Positions 35,357-49,100 of a stretch of DNA of 64,000 bases are shown in pieces. Made by a program: the position numbers and the translations under genes. How positions within the stretch are numbered: position 1 is the first letter of the stretch; the number at the start of each line of letters is the position of its first letter. The notes below the pieces were generated by a model. That model was not told where the DNA came from, ran no database searches, and saw only the letters and a program-made list of their open reading frames with translations. Source of the DNA: Hydractinia symbiolongicarpus (lineage: Eukaryota; Cnidaria; Hydrozoa; Anthoathecata; Hydractiniidae); assembly GCF_029227915.1 (NCBI RefSeq), contig NC_079881.1:10825501-10889500 (forward strand), given 5' to 3'.

Positions 35357-36015
35357 GGCAATATGTTAGTGACATTATTCTATTTTGAATAACCAAGAGA
35401 CATAGTAACAAAGTTGATACATAAAAGAGATAAATTAAAAGCCATAGTTTATATACTCAATTTGAGTACAGGTGGCATGCACGAGAAGGCTACAAATTGA
35501 AGTAAGTTTTATATATAGTCAGCTTCTGAAGTATATGTTTTCCTTAACCTAAATGAAAAATGCATTATTTGAAAAAAGAAATATCAAGTTTATAAACTAT
35601 GTTGCTCAGCTAGCCAAACTTTTTGTGAAACTATAAGATAATGGCTCAACTATTATCTTATTTTCCCGGATAAGTCGAGCCTTTGCGTTTGCAGGAGCGA
35701 TTGCTTACCACTTACTGATAGGCCTGCACAGAAAGAAATAATTTGTCAGCCCTTGGCATACCTAGAATTTAATGACATGAATCACAATATAATGTAAGCT
35801 GTGCTGGAATTACATAAAAATATTTCATTATTAAACTTTAAATGTAAACACCTATTGGAAACTTCTATTCAAATACACTTTCCTTTCATACTTAGTTTAC
35901 TAAGAAATAGATTTAAACTAGTCGATAAAGCCTGTGGAAAATCCACTGAGGCAGAATAAAAATGAAAAAGAAGGGAATCTTCATGACGTCAGCAATCCAT
36001 CCACAAAAAAAAATT

Positions 36016-36470
36016 GGAACTTGTTTTCACGTTGCCTCTATTGTGCATATCTTAAAGCACTGATCAAGAAAATGTATATGACCATGTGTTTTTGATGAAT
36101 GATTATTGAGATATAAGGGTTAAAATATTTTGCTGACATCAGCAATGGCCCGTCTAAACCCAAAAAAATTTTCTTTTTAAATTTCTATCTAATTGTTTCC
36201 TTCATTTTATAGATATTGAAACACTGATCAAGATAATGTATAGGACCATGTATCTTTGACAAACGGTTGCAGAAATATTGGGGTTTAAAGGTTTTTTGAT
36301 GATGTTGTCAACCCATTTATTCCAAAACGGATTTGGGGACCCAGGCTTGGGAAAATTACCCAAATTAGTCCTATACGTGGTCCCTAGTTACCTATGCTGT
36401 GACAAGTTATTGATGCACCACCTCGTTTCCAAGTTATTTGGCCTAAAAGTTTTAGGTGCTCTGTAATGGC
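36016..36470 (+). repeat. Two diverged tandem units of a dispersed repeat
   Basis: Units at about 36016-36146 and 36185-36315 both contain 'cactgatcaaga.aatgtat', then 'gaccatgt.t.tttga', a 'gagatataagggtt' or 'agaaatattggggtt' block and 'ttgatga…gtcaac'-like ends (period about 170 bp). The following stretch with 'cccaggcttgggaaaattac' resembles 13030-13090. A reverse-oriented relative lies at 48480-48620. Confidence 0.65.
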
Positions 36471-37130
36471 TTCATTAATTTAATATAGGATATTGACGTT
36501 AAAGTAGTGTTATTGACATCGTGCTTTAACATTTAAGACATACTTTTTTCGGCGACTTCAAAAAAATTCCGGCAACATCAAAGGGAAATAACGATATCCA
36601 CCATAACCGTCACAAACACTCCGTATTATTATATAAGATTCCAATTTCAATAGTCACTGTGTAAAATTCAAGTTAAGGATTTTAGCTGTACGTTTGCTGT
36701 TTTTGCTTCAACGCTGTTATTTTATCCTGGCAAATTGCTTGGTGTTTGCTTAGTTCTTTACCCCAATCTCAGCCTTAGCCCATAGCAACTTGATAGTGTT
36801 AACTTTCAGTACATTTGGAGTCACAGGGCTGGTTAAATTTGGCAAGTAATGAGTCATAGTGATGGCGAGATGTGTAAATGTATTGACCAATTGATCTTTC
36901 TTTTTTTTGTTAAGTTTATTTATTATGAATGCAGAATTGCTTGTTATATTTTTGTAGAGAAGGATCAAGTTCAAATTGTATATATGGGAAAATGGTGAAT
37001 GTTTGGGCAAACATACTCTTGTGTATGCCATTATTTAGTTGAACATTGCTTTCACTAAATTTCATTATATATGCATGTTATGTTTAGAACATGATTTTCA
37101 AATAGTAAACAATATCAACATCACACAATC
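36471..37130. other. Intergenic, 5' flank of TMF1
   Basis: AT-rich region that should contain the TMF1 promoter and 5' UTR. A 93-codon antisense frame at 36750-37031 has no recognisable features. Confidence 0.4.
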
Positions 37131-40100
37131 ATGAGTTGGTTTGATACAAGCTCTTTTTCAAAATATTCTAAGTTTGCAAAGACTGCTTTGAAGCAAGCGC
37201 AACAGAATATTGATAAAGTTCTTGATATCAATGACGACACTGTTCCAAACACTGTTTTGCTGAAGAAGTCAAATGGTATATACTTTCATTTGTTTTTATT
37301 CCTTTCATTGATAAATATATTTTTAATTGCTATTATGACATGATTTTTTGAACTATGGTAATTAGTATTATTTCAAATTTATGGTAATAGGTATTATTTC
37401 AAATTAGAAATATATAATTTTTTTAAAAAAATATTTTATTCAAGGTTTAAAGTTAAATTTTATTAACTACAACTTTTTGAAGTAGGCAAGAAGTTATGTC
37501 AACATGAAATTATACATGGTAGTACATGACTAATGCCTGAACTGTTTTTGGGACATAAAAATCTAACACAATACATATATTTGCATTAGTTTAAACAAGT
37601 ATAAACAACAAATCATTTTTTTAATAATACAAATACATATTTGCAATCCTAAAAACTTTTTTTACCAAAGTCAAATAAAAACTATAGAAAAAGCTCATTA
37701 AATCTTCTGTTTTTTTAAAGACTGTGGTCAAGATATTTTAAGAGGAAGCTCCTCTGTTGTGTGATGAAATTTATGACAATGGTTTGCTGAAGTTAAATTA
37801 TAACGGGAAAATGTGGTTTGTATGGAAAGATGTAATGCTCTCTAGAAAAACGGATTAGTTCTATATTAAAAGTGTATCAATTTTTTATTTTCAATATGCT
37901 CAATATTGAAAATAAAAGTGTTCAATATGTATATATAGTAACCCAGCCTGTTTTAAAAAAGGCTGCTCAACAAAGGGAAATGTGAAAAAATTGAATTCCT
38001 AATTCTAAAAAAAGATAGAATTGTTCAATAAAGACTATGGATAAAATGCTTTTTTTTTTAATTTTTTTTTTTAATTTTTTTTTAATTATGCCAACTCTTT
38101 GGTTTGATGTTTGATATTTGATAATAGTAATTAGTAGTAAGTGCAAAACCTCCCTAATCGCCTGAATAACGTAAAAAACAAAGACCCTACAGAAAGTTTC
38201 TTACTACCCTAAACTATGGACCCAGAGTAATAACTCCTGAAATCTCCTAAAAAATATTTTAAAGTTCTATTTGTTATTTTGTTTTATACGCAGATTGAGC
38301 AATGTTTATCTTACAGGCATGATAAATTACATTTGCAATTACTGCAATGTAAAATCGACAGTCTCTTTGGTATTTAAAATAAAATGCTTGATTATTAGTA
38401 ACTCCTTATTTCCTACTAAAATTTGGGCAAAGTCCCCTAAAATATGGAATAGTTTTACACATTTTTTAGTGCTTTCTCATAAAATCTGATCCCAAAATTT
38501 GCCTTTATCTGTGGCCACCCTGCTCTAGGATTAGCAAGAGGTAAGAGGATTGATCCTATTGTATGTTTTGTTGAGTCTTCAAGCAGAATATATGCAAGCC
38601 AGGCAACCTTCTTAATAAAACAAAAAATTGATGAACCACTGACGACAATCTTATTGACAAGTGGAAAAATAAATTAATTTCTGCAATCAAATTTAATTTT
38701 GTTTTAACTGGGATATTAAGAACCACTTTAAAATTCTAATGTTATTGAATTGATATTTATTTGTCCATTATTAGTTTTTCATGTATATATTTCAGTTAAA
38801 TATATTAGATTCTATTGATTTTTGTGGTATAACAGAAAAAGAACAGTATTTATAGGTGTGATACAACCCACATAACCTGCATAGCTGTTTTCTAGATTTA
38901 GAATGATTTTTAGATTTAAGATGATATTAAAAATTTATCAATACCTTTTTATTAAGTTCCATTGGACTGAAGAGTTTTAAAATCTGTGTGCCCTTTCTAG
39001 GAAAAAAATATCTTTTCAATAAATTTGATATATATATTTAATTAAGTTTTATTATTAAACAAAAAATACTCTATCTAATTACAATCTTATTCTACATATA
39101 TTTTCATGTATTTCTATATGTATAACATATGTTTTTAATTTTGCGTCAAACTTGATTCGGTATTAAACTTCTTTTATCAGAGTCTATACTTTGTGTGCTT
39201 CGACGTAAATTAACTGACCTTCTGAAATCTTTTTGATAAAAGCAGTAAATTACTGGCGTTACTAGTGCATTAAAGAAAGCAATGTATTTTATTATGAATC
39301 CTGTATAGACAGACCAACATGAATCTTTGTAGTTTTGTGTAAAACACGTTGGGCATACATGTTGTAAGGTGTAGTAACAAACAGATGGCAGCCAAAGTAA
39401 TGCATATACGATGCATAGTTGCAGTGCTAAATATGTTATTTTTTTGTGTTTTGTCAAGTCTTTGTGTTTAACTGTTATTACTCTTTGATTATCTAAGGTG
39501 ACATCAAAACATAGAGAGTTTCTTGGCTGTGATCTTTTTTCAATGAATTTTACCCGACGTATGACATAAATGTATGCTGCTACAATTATTAAGTAAGGAA
39601 GAGCAGTGTTAACAGTCAGCATCATTATTGTCCATATCTTTTTTTGATTATAATCACATTTTACATGTATTTCACAGTTAGATACTGTTTTTGTAATTTC
39701 TGCTTTGTTAAAGAATGGTAAGGCACATAAGACAAGAATGTAGATCCAAATCGCAAGGCTAAGTCCTGTTACTCGCCTTTTTGTAAGTCGAACCTTATAA
39801 GTTGTCAGCCAGTATACTGCCAGGAATCTATCAATGGTTGTTAACAGCACACCTAAACATGTACCATAAAATGCTACCATATATGAAAATCTAAATCCAT
39901 TGCAAATCGCTGTTTTCCATACATTAGGCAAATGATGAAATTGTTTAGCAATATAAAATGGTATCACAACTAATCCTTGAAACAATTGAAATACAAGCAA
40001 ATTTATAATTAAAAAAGTTGATGATTTCTTTAACAGATGTTTTGATGTTCGTATTACATGAAGACAAAAGCTGTTCAATGCTACTGTCATTACAGATAAA

Positions 40101-43100
40101 ATTCCAAGTAAAACTATACTGATTGTACAAAATGTCTCTGATTCTTCTTCATGATTGTTCATGGTTGCTGGTGACGCTAACAAGGTGTTGAGTAAATGTC
40201 TTGTGTTTGCACTAACCACGGCTATTTTAGAAATAAAACGGTAATTTAGGAAGCAATTAATTAGAAATTGATTTTAATTCATGCATGAGTTAAAAATATA
40301 ACTGTTCTCTAATGATTGATTTTAGCCAACAAACCTAAACCAAACTGACACAATGATGTTTTTAAATTCCCCTTGTCTTCAAAGTAAAGAGTTATGTCAA
40401 CACAAATATTTGTGTATCTTTGATCCTTCTTTAAGATATTTAAATCAAAAATTTGTTGCACTTTTTTATTTTGTTTACTTGCTAATCTTTTAAATTTTCA
40501 CACAAGTATCAAATAAACAAGTCCGTGTGAACATCACATGTGTTTTGACATTTTATGTGAGTGCATGTTCGTCTTTTTATATGTGTCAGAATGTTTGTTT
40601 TTTGTAATTCGATATTGGTGATTTGATTATTACTGGTCAATTACTAATATCCCCAATTCAGGAAATAAGGACTTCAGTTGTGTTTACCTAGCTGTTTTTT
40701 CTTTCGTTTCTAATTACAACGATACAAACAAAATAATATCCAAAGAAAAGAAGCAGTTGTTTTATAAATGGGATAGGTGACTCCTTTATAAGTTTTAAAG
40801 AATCTAAAGTATTGTTTATTCCGAGTTGTGCTTTAATGAAATACAAGCTCTACTTTTCAAAATGGATACCCATTCAAAAACATAACAGATCTGAATAAAA
40901 AAAGTGTGATTTCTAAAGCCTGATGGGTTGTTAAAATTCTCCTTTCCAAGGTGTTCACATTCAAACTAAAATTTAAAATCACTTCTGCTTTACTTCCAGA
41001 CAGAAACTTAAAAAATAACAATAATACTTATAAAAAGTAGGTATATGCAAAGGTGATAAGGGTTACTTTGGTTTTCAAACAAAGTAGATTAAGGCAAGGA
41101 AATATAAAAAAGTAAAAATAAAAATAAACACTCTAATCTTAATCAAAACTGTAGAATAAAAATAAAAATAGAATGTATGGGAATGGTTTATTTCTGTTCT
41201 AGTGTCAACGAAAAAATTGTTATTAAATCGAGTCTAACTTTTTTATTGTCCATATTTTTATTTATTGTTATTATTGCTACATCTTATGTGTCCACTTCCT
41301 GTGGAATAAATTATATTGATTACTTAGGTTGGTTAATAATTACAACTGTACCACAATCTATAGCATGTTTCCTGTCCTATGCAATATGCAACATGTGGCT
41401 GCAAGATGCTATTAGTCATATTTTATAATCGGTATTTATGTCTGCCAAGGTTTTTCATTTGCGTCAAAACGTGATTCATTGTTATTTCACGAGCCAAAGC
41501 TTAAGCTAAGCTTATTTGTAGTTATTTGTGGTTATTTTTTTTTTATTTCTTCAAAGATGCTTCAGTTCCTATGTTGTTTTTTTGGAAAGTCTTTTTCATT
41601 TTTACTTAAAACTAGACTGTATTAAAGCCTTCTGTATTTTGATATTACCAATGTATTGTATAGGATTTTTGCTGCCATAGAATGCCATTCCTTCTTTAAT
41701 TCAAATGAACATCTTTTCTATTTTTCTCATGATTTTTCCATGTGATACATTTCCACTTACAAAATTTCAAGAAATATTAAGCATGTTAAATTTACATGAC
41801 AGTGTTTGTTTGTTGCCATGAGAATAACATCCTTCCTACCATTTTTAGTTAGCATAATTAAAATAATTATGTTCATGATCAAAGGTTAAGTGTTTCATAT
41901 GCGTAGGAGTGTGTATCTTCATCCTGCTTGCGGTAGAACACCTAGAGCGTTGTATTCTGTACCTTGATGCATTTTTTGTTACTTGAGTTGTAACATTGTT
42001 TCTCCTAACATTGTATTTAAAAATGAAGCAAAAAAAGTTTAATGTCTATGTTTTCTGTTGTTTATTTAATAAGTGATAATTTTATAGAATAAACATTAAA
42101 TACTAAACTGTTCTGTTTTCTGTTAAACAAACAAAGAAGGGGAGAAGATATTTTGTAACAGTTATACAAACATTATCTTTTTAAAAATAATTCATGTTCC
42201 TTCCTTAGAGTTTCAATAATTTTATAAAATTGTTCTTTTCTTATGTCACATTTTCTTCCAGGAGAAATTAGCAGATTTTAAATCAACAACTTGGAAGGAG
42301 ATTAACAGATATATCAATTCGCCACAAAAATAACATTGCGTATTAAGCACTTCCTAAATTGTGGGAAGAGCTGTTTTTGGGATAAATATTTTCTTTCAAT
42401 AGTTGCCAACTGAAACAAAAAAAAACTCTAGTGTTGATCCCGTAATATAACCTTTCATTTTTCTACTTCAAAATTGATGAAAAGGAACTTAATTACAGCA
42501 AGGCGTGTCCTCTCCTGCAATTGTTAATCCATTAAAATCACTTAAACATCTTGTTCATGTGACGACACATATCACATGCAGTGGTTTTTGTGTAGGAAGA
42601 GTAATGTACTAAAACAGTCATAAAAGTATTTTTAAGATGTTTTTAATTATTTATTTATTTATTTTTATTTGTTGCAGCTATGAAAACACATTTCTAAAGT
42701 TTGAACAAATGCTTTTGATTTTGTAGATACTATGTAAATTGAGAATGCCTAAAAGCAAAAATTCTTGTTTAATAAGTTAATATATTTTTCCACTTCACAT
42801 TTTGTTATTGTCAAAAAAATTTTGTATAATATTGTGATATAATTAATTTCAGTTTCAAATAGACTTAAAATTTAATTTTGACATACTTAAGAATCTATAG
42901 CACATTGCATACACACATGCTATAAAATCCAAATTAGCCTTCTTCAAAATAAAAAAAACTTTAACAAAATAATGACACTCTTACGTCCCACTGTTAGTGC
43001 TTTCTTTAAAGGGGCACTTCAGTAAAAAAAAATATTTGAAAAAAAAGTTATTTTGATAAGACAATATATAAATATGTCAAAATAAACCTTTTACAATAGT

Positions 43101-46100
43101 TAAAAATCTTTATTTATACCTTAATTGTGTCTGTAGAAATCTTCAACTTTAAATAAATTTGCAAGGTCGCGTAAATAAATCAGCATATGTCACATCGTGT
43201 AGAAAGTTTGTAAGCTCTCATAAGGGAGAAATTAATAATGATGCAAAGTGACGAGGTGTCTTTTACTGACTGAAAGCAATGTTCTTAGCAAAATATTTTC
43301 TTTTTAAAGAAATAAAAAATATATCTATTCGCTTTTTTGCATTCTTTTCATCAAAAAACTTTATCATTTGCTTTTACTTTACAAGCCAGTTTATTTTTAT
43401 TTCACAGTTCAGCAATATCACTTCTCCGCACATGCCTTTTTGCGCACTAATGCAAACAAATTTTATGTAACGGTAAAATTTCTCCATGATGGAGGACAAT
43501 TGAAATGCGTGATCGAAAGTTCGAATAATGTTTGTGTCGTGATAAATGATTCTTATGATTAGGTAGGTCATAAATGCGTTGCAGAAGCTACTGATTTATA
43601 AGTGGTTGTTTTGACAAAGCTGTTTTAGAAACTGCATTATCAGCATTACATGCAGCCTTAAACAGTAACAAAGAATAAAGAAAATGGTCACATTTACCCC
43701 CTGAAAATATTCGGCAGGTCCTTCTATCAAAAAAGCTTTATTTTTAAAAAACAAAGAATAGAAACTTAAGCGCTACGAAAGATACATGTGTAACTAGAAA
43801 TCTTTTTTGTCAGTGTTTTTATTTGATATAAAAATGTACAAAACGTTATTTAGTTGTGTTCTGTGGATACAAGTACAAGTAATGAAACGAGAAAAAATGA
43901 GAAACTTTGATCACATTCACTAGCTAAAATGGCGTTTTTACAAAGTGGCAATATTTTAATATGGAAGTTTATTTCCTGGAGATCTCTTTTAAAAGAACTA
44001 TCTGTGAAGTGCGACAAACAAATATAAAAACTTTGATTGCTTGGTAGATCACCTGCACGATGTATTTTGTTTAGCCATTTTTGTCTGAGTTTTTTTTTCA
44101 CAGACGGGATTCTGTGAGAACTGACTTCTTTACATTTCTCTGATCGATTGGTACATCGAAACGCAGAGCAACTAACCATTTTTTAAAGATTTAACATAAA
44201 TCACATACAAAAATCGATTTAAATGTAAGCTATAGATCTTAACATGAATGTTCTCTGCGCTCGCTTAAACATTCTGCACGATGTGATGCCATTATTTATA
44301 ATCGGGTCCTGTCCTAAATGAAATTGTGCCTGTCTGTATTTTTTGAGAAAAAATTTGAATATGCGAAGGCTAGTACAACAATTTTAAATAAGGAAAACAA
44401 GTGAAGTAAGTTTTTTTTGATTTCTTATGCTTTTCTGAGTATGTATAAAACAAAAAAGAAAAAAGTGATTTTTACTGGAGTTCCCCTTCAACATGCCAAG
44501 GTTTATATTAATATTAAGCATATGAAAATCTGATTAAAATGAACTTACGAATGTGTAACACAAAAACTATAGATGTTTAAAAACAGTATTAAGCTATTTT
44601 GGTAAAAATAACCAAAGAATACTACAACCATTACAAGTTACCAATATATCCCTGAATTTCTTCCAAACATAATTGTAAAACTCCGTCTGATTGACATACT
44701 TATTTTAGTGATAGGTTACAATATCAAGGAAAACTTTACAACCCAGGTAACAACAATTACAATCTAAGTAACAAAAATTACAAACCAAGCAACAAAAATT
44801 ATTATTGTTATTAAACATATTTTGGCATCCATCAATATGCAATTGTTTTTTTCACCTAGTGAAAATAAAATAATATAAAATATAAAATCTTCATACATGC
44901 TACATGAATACATAAATCTTCATACATGCTACATAAAAGACTTAATAAATGCTAGTGGCGAACAAATAGAGTGAAATGAGAGGAAAGTAGGCTCAAATAG
45001 GCAACGAAATGCATAAGTAAGTTGGGATAGACTAAGGGGAACAATGAGGAAAAACAGGTGGAATGAGAAAATATGGATATGTCAGCAATCATATTAAAAG
45101 AAAACTAGTACTTTCAAAATCGTTTTTTGGAAATGTTGTTTGTTCTTTGCTTTATGAAAATGCTAGATCAATTGTTCTTTCTAAGATAAAGGTTGCAGTG
45201 TTCATCTGGGCCACTGTTAATAGTAGTTTGTTCACCTTCAACCCATGCTTGAATAGATAATAATGCACAAAACGCCCAGATCCCTACTTTTTTCAAATTT
45301 TTTGATTTTCATTTTATTGGGATATTTATTTTAAATAATATCAAAAACATAACTGATAAAAAAGAAAGAATATAAAACAACTTTTCTTTCTCAGTTCTTT
45401 TCAACAAAATTTAACTTGTTTACAAAATTTTAATTTTTTAAAATTTTAAATCACAATTTTTACTTGATGCACCTTTACGTTTAAGGCTGAAATGGACAAC
45501 AGTTATGTCAGTGGAAACAATACTAAAACACTAGTATACTAGTTGCAACAACTTGCTGCCCCTTCTTTACCATGATACGACAGTTGTTCTTTCAAAGCTG
45601 ATACATATGCACCCCTTATTTTCCAAAGCGATGATTAGCCCCAACACCAACCTTGACCCCAGGGTTGGTTTTCTCTTTTTATAAACCCTGGAGTCCAGAT
45701 TGCACCAATGAGAAGTGCACAATGAAAGGATACGCAGTGCGTTTAATCTGATCACGTGTGCACATCCTACCTCTGCAAGCTTCTATGCTAGGTTTAAATC
45801 TGCAAGTTACATGCACATTCGATTTTGTTTCTAGTGGATTTTTTTAAGAGCAGCAAAGTTTACAACCATTTTGATCCGAAAAGAATAACAAAATATTTTC
45901 TGGTAAGTTTTTTAAAGCGTTATTTTGCACAGTATTATATGCGGTGAAATATGGCTAAATTTTATGCTACATTCTACCTCATTCTAAATTGGTTTATATT
46001 TATATTGTTTTGCATGCACAATTGATACTTTCGAAATGTTTGAAATGCAGTCTGTGAAGCATTTAAAATAAAATTTTATTAAATCTTTAAAAAAGGAATT

Positions 46101-49100
46101 AAAAAATCCCAATCAAAAAATAAGATTTTAGGTCAAATAACACTTTTTTAGGCACACACATGAAAAGTGTATACCATAAAACAAAAAGTATTTTAAAAAA
46201 CAGGCCAACGGTTACCATAATGGTAGACCTGCAGCTTTAATGTTTTTAAATCTAATTTATAGGTTAAAGAATTTAAAGGCATATATAATCTATAAAATCT
46301 GCTAAAACAAACTACTAAATTAGCAAAAACAAAATCTATAGATATATGCACCAGTTCATGTTAATGGTGGCAAGTTTTTCTGCAACTTCAAGCCAAAAAA
46401 CCTTCTGATGTACTGGTTGTAACATATCAGACGTGCTTTTCCTTTAATTATTTACAAGTACAACCTTTTTTTCCAATTAGGATCTCCATCAAGTTTGTCC
46501 TTTTTTTTGACACTAAGAAAATATATGATTGATCAAATAAGCAACCCAAAAATAAAGTTATAGTTCAAGGATTAACCAGTCATATGCGAGTAAAACAAAC
46601 AAAAATCATGTGTCAACAACTACTATAATGGGTCTATTCAATAATGTGTACGTACTATAAATCGTCAATCTTATACTCCATTGTACGCTTTGCTTTCGAC
46701 TCACCTCTTTCCTGAGTGTACAGATCACCCCTCCCTAAAAATCAACTTGATGATTATTACTTATAACACGTTACTTGAAAAAAGGACAATTGGTAACTAC
46801 GGCAGGTCTAAGGTGTTAAAGTTGAAATAACCACTCATTTTTTTAACAGAAAAGATAAATAAAAACACTGCAATAATTTTCTAAAGCATAGATATGTAAG
46901 CTCTTCGAAGACCCCCTTCCGCTTGCACCCTTTGATACGCTTTTAGAATACCTCTTTGGCTCCTTTTTCTTTGAGCAAGCTAGCTACATTCCTTTTTGTG
47001 AACAACATTTTGAAGATTTTATCATGGTGTAAAGCTAAAAAGGTGCAAGGGAGAAGCATGAAAAGCAACCTTTTGCCATAATTTTAGAACTAGACTTTAA
47101 TAAAAGCAAAACAAAATGCTACAGAATTTATCTGGCTATTAATACCTTTACTTTTGCAGTTATTTGCAACATGGGTAATAGGTGTTTTTATGTTTTCTTA
47201 AGATTTTGATAAAAGAAATTTTATTATTTTCAGCTACTAGTATTTTTTAATGTTTATTCCTTACTGTAAAAACCAAAATAATGAAACTGTATACAAGAAG
47301 AGAGGTAGTAACTTTTAATTAAGGGAATCAATAAGTCAAAAAAAGTGCCTTACTATTACTTTTACTAATTTACTAAAACAAAAAAAAGGGCAACTTCAAT
47401 ATAAGTACCAGCTAAATTCACATTCTGTTTTTTCTAAAAACTGGTGTTTAGCCCGTGAAAAATCACGTGTCAAAGCAAAGTCAATGAAACTATCTCATTT
47501 GTTATTTACAGCTTGAAGATCTTATGTGTTTTTTAACATGACTTGGTTTTGACCAACAGACATGAGTGAATAAACCATAATAAAATTGTTCAATGCTAGC
47601 CTGCTTTTTCTGTTACATTTTTGGTATTTGTCATACCCTAGTTTTTGCAGTAGCTAAAGTTTGTTTTAATGAAAATCTATCATCCCTCAGTATTGAAATT
47701 CAAAAATACCTCAAATTCACATACAAAACTCTTCCAAATTCGTGCAACTCCATCACTGACTGATAAATTTTGTTAATCCAAGAAAGTTTTTGTCCTTGAC
47801 ACTTGTAAAAACATGTAGAAAACCGAGTTTCTTATGTTAAAATTAATTATATTTTATTAATAAACTAACAGAGTGAACCAGCATTGCACTCAAGCACTAC
47901 AGGAAAAGTGTTTTTACACCCTTCTCTCCAATAACACCTGTATTTTTCTGACTGTTTCAAATGGTAGCTTATATTCCTGTGATCCTTCTGAATTTTTTTT
48001 GAAAACCAGGGTGTTCATAAATCAGCACAGAATTATAACTGCACCTATAATCACAGTTTTTAGACCTGTCTAAGTAAATTTCTTAACTTCGTGCTAACAA
48101 CAGAGTAAGGGTGCAAGAAGAAATAGGATACCATAATTGGCAGAGTAATTAGTCCGTGTCATGTGAGTAGTCTGTGGCAAATCAATTTTCCACAGACTAA
48201 CGACTAATTTGTGAATAATAAGTTGTTACAAACATGTATAAGTCAAGCGCTTAACATATATCTATATAATAATATGAAGGCTATGTCTGTCTGTACCGGA
48301 CAAAGTGGATGTGTTCATTTTTCTTTGAAGTATCCAAGAAAAGTATGTCTTTTTTGTTAACTTTGTAGACATTAGGGCACGACAGCGATGTATTCAGACT
48401 GATGTCAATACAATAAATAAGATTAGTGAATTCATTGCTTACACTTTTAAGTTTGAGGTCAAATAACTTGGAAACTAGTCTTCGCAGCCATCAGCAAAAC
48501 TTTTAAACCCTCATATCTCCTTAACCCTTGTCAAAAGCACATATCCTATACATTTTTGTCATGGATGTTTCAAGCTCTATAAAATAGAGGTAAGAGGTAA
48601 AAAAAATTCTAAAGCATATTTTTGAAAGTTGCTATGAGGTGTTTTTGGACCAGTGTAAAGCGATTTTTAAAAAAGGTAATTTCATGTTAGTTATACTTCC
48701 TGATTTTAATATAATAGTCCTTTTAAGGAAAAAACTTCAAGGGAAATAATTGAGTTTAGGCCAGATGAGTATTCAATGTGAAATTTCTGATCTATGGTGG
48801 TTAAAGAACACTGATATTAGGTTAAGCAACAAAAGTAACACAAATTTTCAAGAATTTTTATCAATTGGTGCAAATGCATCTGGATTATGGCCATTTTTTT
48901 ATGGAAATTTGTCTGTTTGTGGATACAATTCAGTTCATTTTAGTGGAAAACACATTTAATTTAAAAGCCTGGTTAATAGTCAAAATTTTTGATAAAACCG
49001 CCACACTCTATTCTGCTATTTCAAGCCAAACATTTACAAAATGATCCAGATACTGAAAAATGTTTTTGTTATTGCCTCAGGCATACTACTAGCAGTGCAA

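Noticed and set aside
40163-40219. N-terminal extension of GPCR 1
   Set aside because: The longer frame would start at GTG. The first ATG in frame is at 40162, just before TM1.
41177-41428. 83-codon plus-strand frame with two hydrophobic stretches
   Set aside because: No recognisable family, and it lies in an AT-rich intron where hydrophobic frames arise by chance. Not enough to call a gene.
48750-48959. 69-codon plus-strand frame with Trp-rich segment
   Set aside because: Its first codon is not ATG, it has no domain and it sits in intronic repeat-rich DNA.
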